Assembly (NCBI GenBank): GCA_947374315.1
Contig: CANCBK010000089.1
Coordinates: forward strand, 1-6,134
Length of the DNA: 6,134 nucleotides
Source of the DNA: Burkholderiaceae bacterium
GTDB lineage: Bacteria; Pseudomonadota; Gammaproteobacteria; Burkholderiales; Burkholderiaceae
Reading direction: 5' to 3'
Shown: piece after piece, positions 6,117 to 6,134 of the stretch
How the letters are laid out: every line of letters begins with the position of its first letter
How positions within the stretch are numbered: position 1 is the first letter of the stretch
Notes under the pieces: model-generated
Seen by the model: only the letters and a program-made list of their open reading frames with translations
The model's database searches: none
Told to the model about the DNA's origin: nothing
Program-made: the position numbers and the translations under genes

Positions 6117-6134
6117 ATGAAATTCAGGGACTAC
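6117..6134 (+). CDS. Start of a probable DnaJ/CbpA-type co-chaperone gene, cut by the window edge
   Basis: Six codons are visible, reading MKFRDY, in a frame that stays open to the end of the window. Betaproteobacterial DnaJ-domain proteins of the CbpA type typically begin MKFKDYYxxLGV, which this closely resembles. Such proteins carry an N-terminal J-domain that stimulates DnaK and a C-terminal substrate-binding domain. The ATG follows a terminator by about 80 bp and has only weak purine stretches upstream (AGGA 13 bases and GGAA 4-5 bases before it). The identification rests on six residues and could be chance. Confidence 0.4.

Overview
The window looks like ordinary chromosomal sequence from a moderate-GC betaproteobacterium, most plausibly Polynucleobacter or a close relative in the Burkholderiaceae. 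This rests on the protein families present (a DUF3422 membrane protein, a membrane-anchored TAXI receptor, a YhhW-type pirin, a UxaA-type dehydratase and an FCSD flavoprotein), on base composition that appears to be in the mid to upper 40s percent GC by eye, and on compact spacing. No database search was possible, so the genus is an inference. No mobile element, CRISPR array, tRNA or rRNA was seen, and no stretch over 300 bases lacks a gene.

Layout from left to right: (1) 1-753, + strand, the C-terminal part of a flavocytochrome c sulfide dehydrogenase flavoprotein (FccB/SoxF type) whose N-terminus lies outside the window. (2) 772-797, a hairpin terminator shared by two convergent transcripts. 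(3) 2190-3596 followed by 803-2158 on the minus strand, a probable two-gene operon encoding a TAXI-family solute-binding protein anchored at both ends, then a DUF3422 protein with a C-terminal membrane hairpin. (4) 3597-3668, a 72-bp divergent intergenic region containing an imperfect 20-bp palindrome that overlaps candidate -10 elements on both strands. (5) 3669-4370, + strand, a pirin-family bicupin with the full metal ligand set. (6) 4437-5984, + strand, a full-length UxaA-type (altronate dehydratase family) enzyme, probably co-transcribed with the pirin gene and closed by a strong terminator at 6013-6035. (7) From 6117, the first six codons of a probable DnaJ/CbpA-type co-chaperone that runs off the right edge.

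The genes do not form one obvious pathway. FccB belongs to periplasmic sulfide or sulfur oxidation and is the last gene of a unit lying mostly to the left. The minus-strand pair is the least understood part: a receptor-like protein without a TRAP permease beside it, followed by an uncharacterised membrane protein. The pirin and dehydratase genes may share a transcript, with the dehydratase acting on a sugar acid. I do not see a clearly new defence or mobile system. The best leads are the TAXI-DUF3422 pair, the palindromic divergent promoter region, and the weak or absent Shine-Dalgarno sequences at every start in the window.
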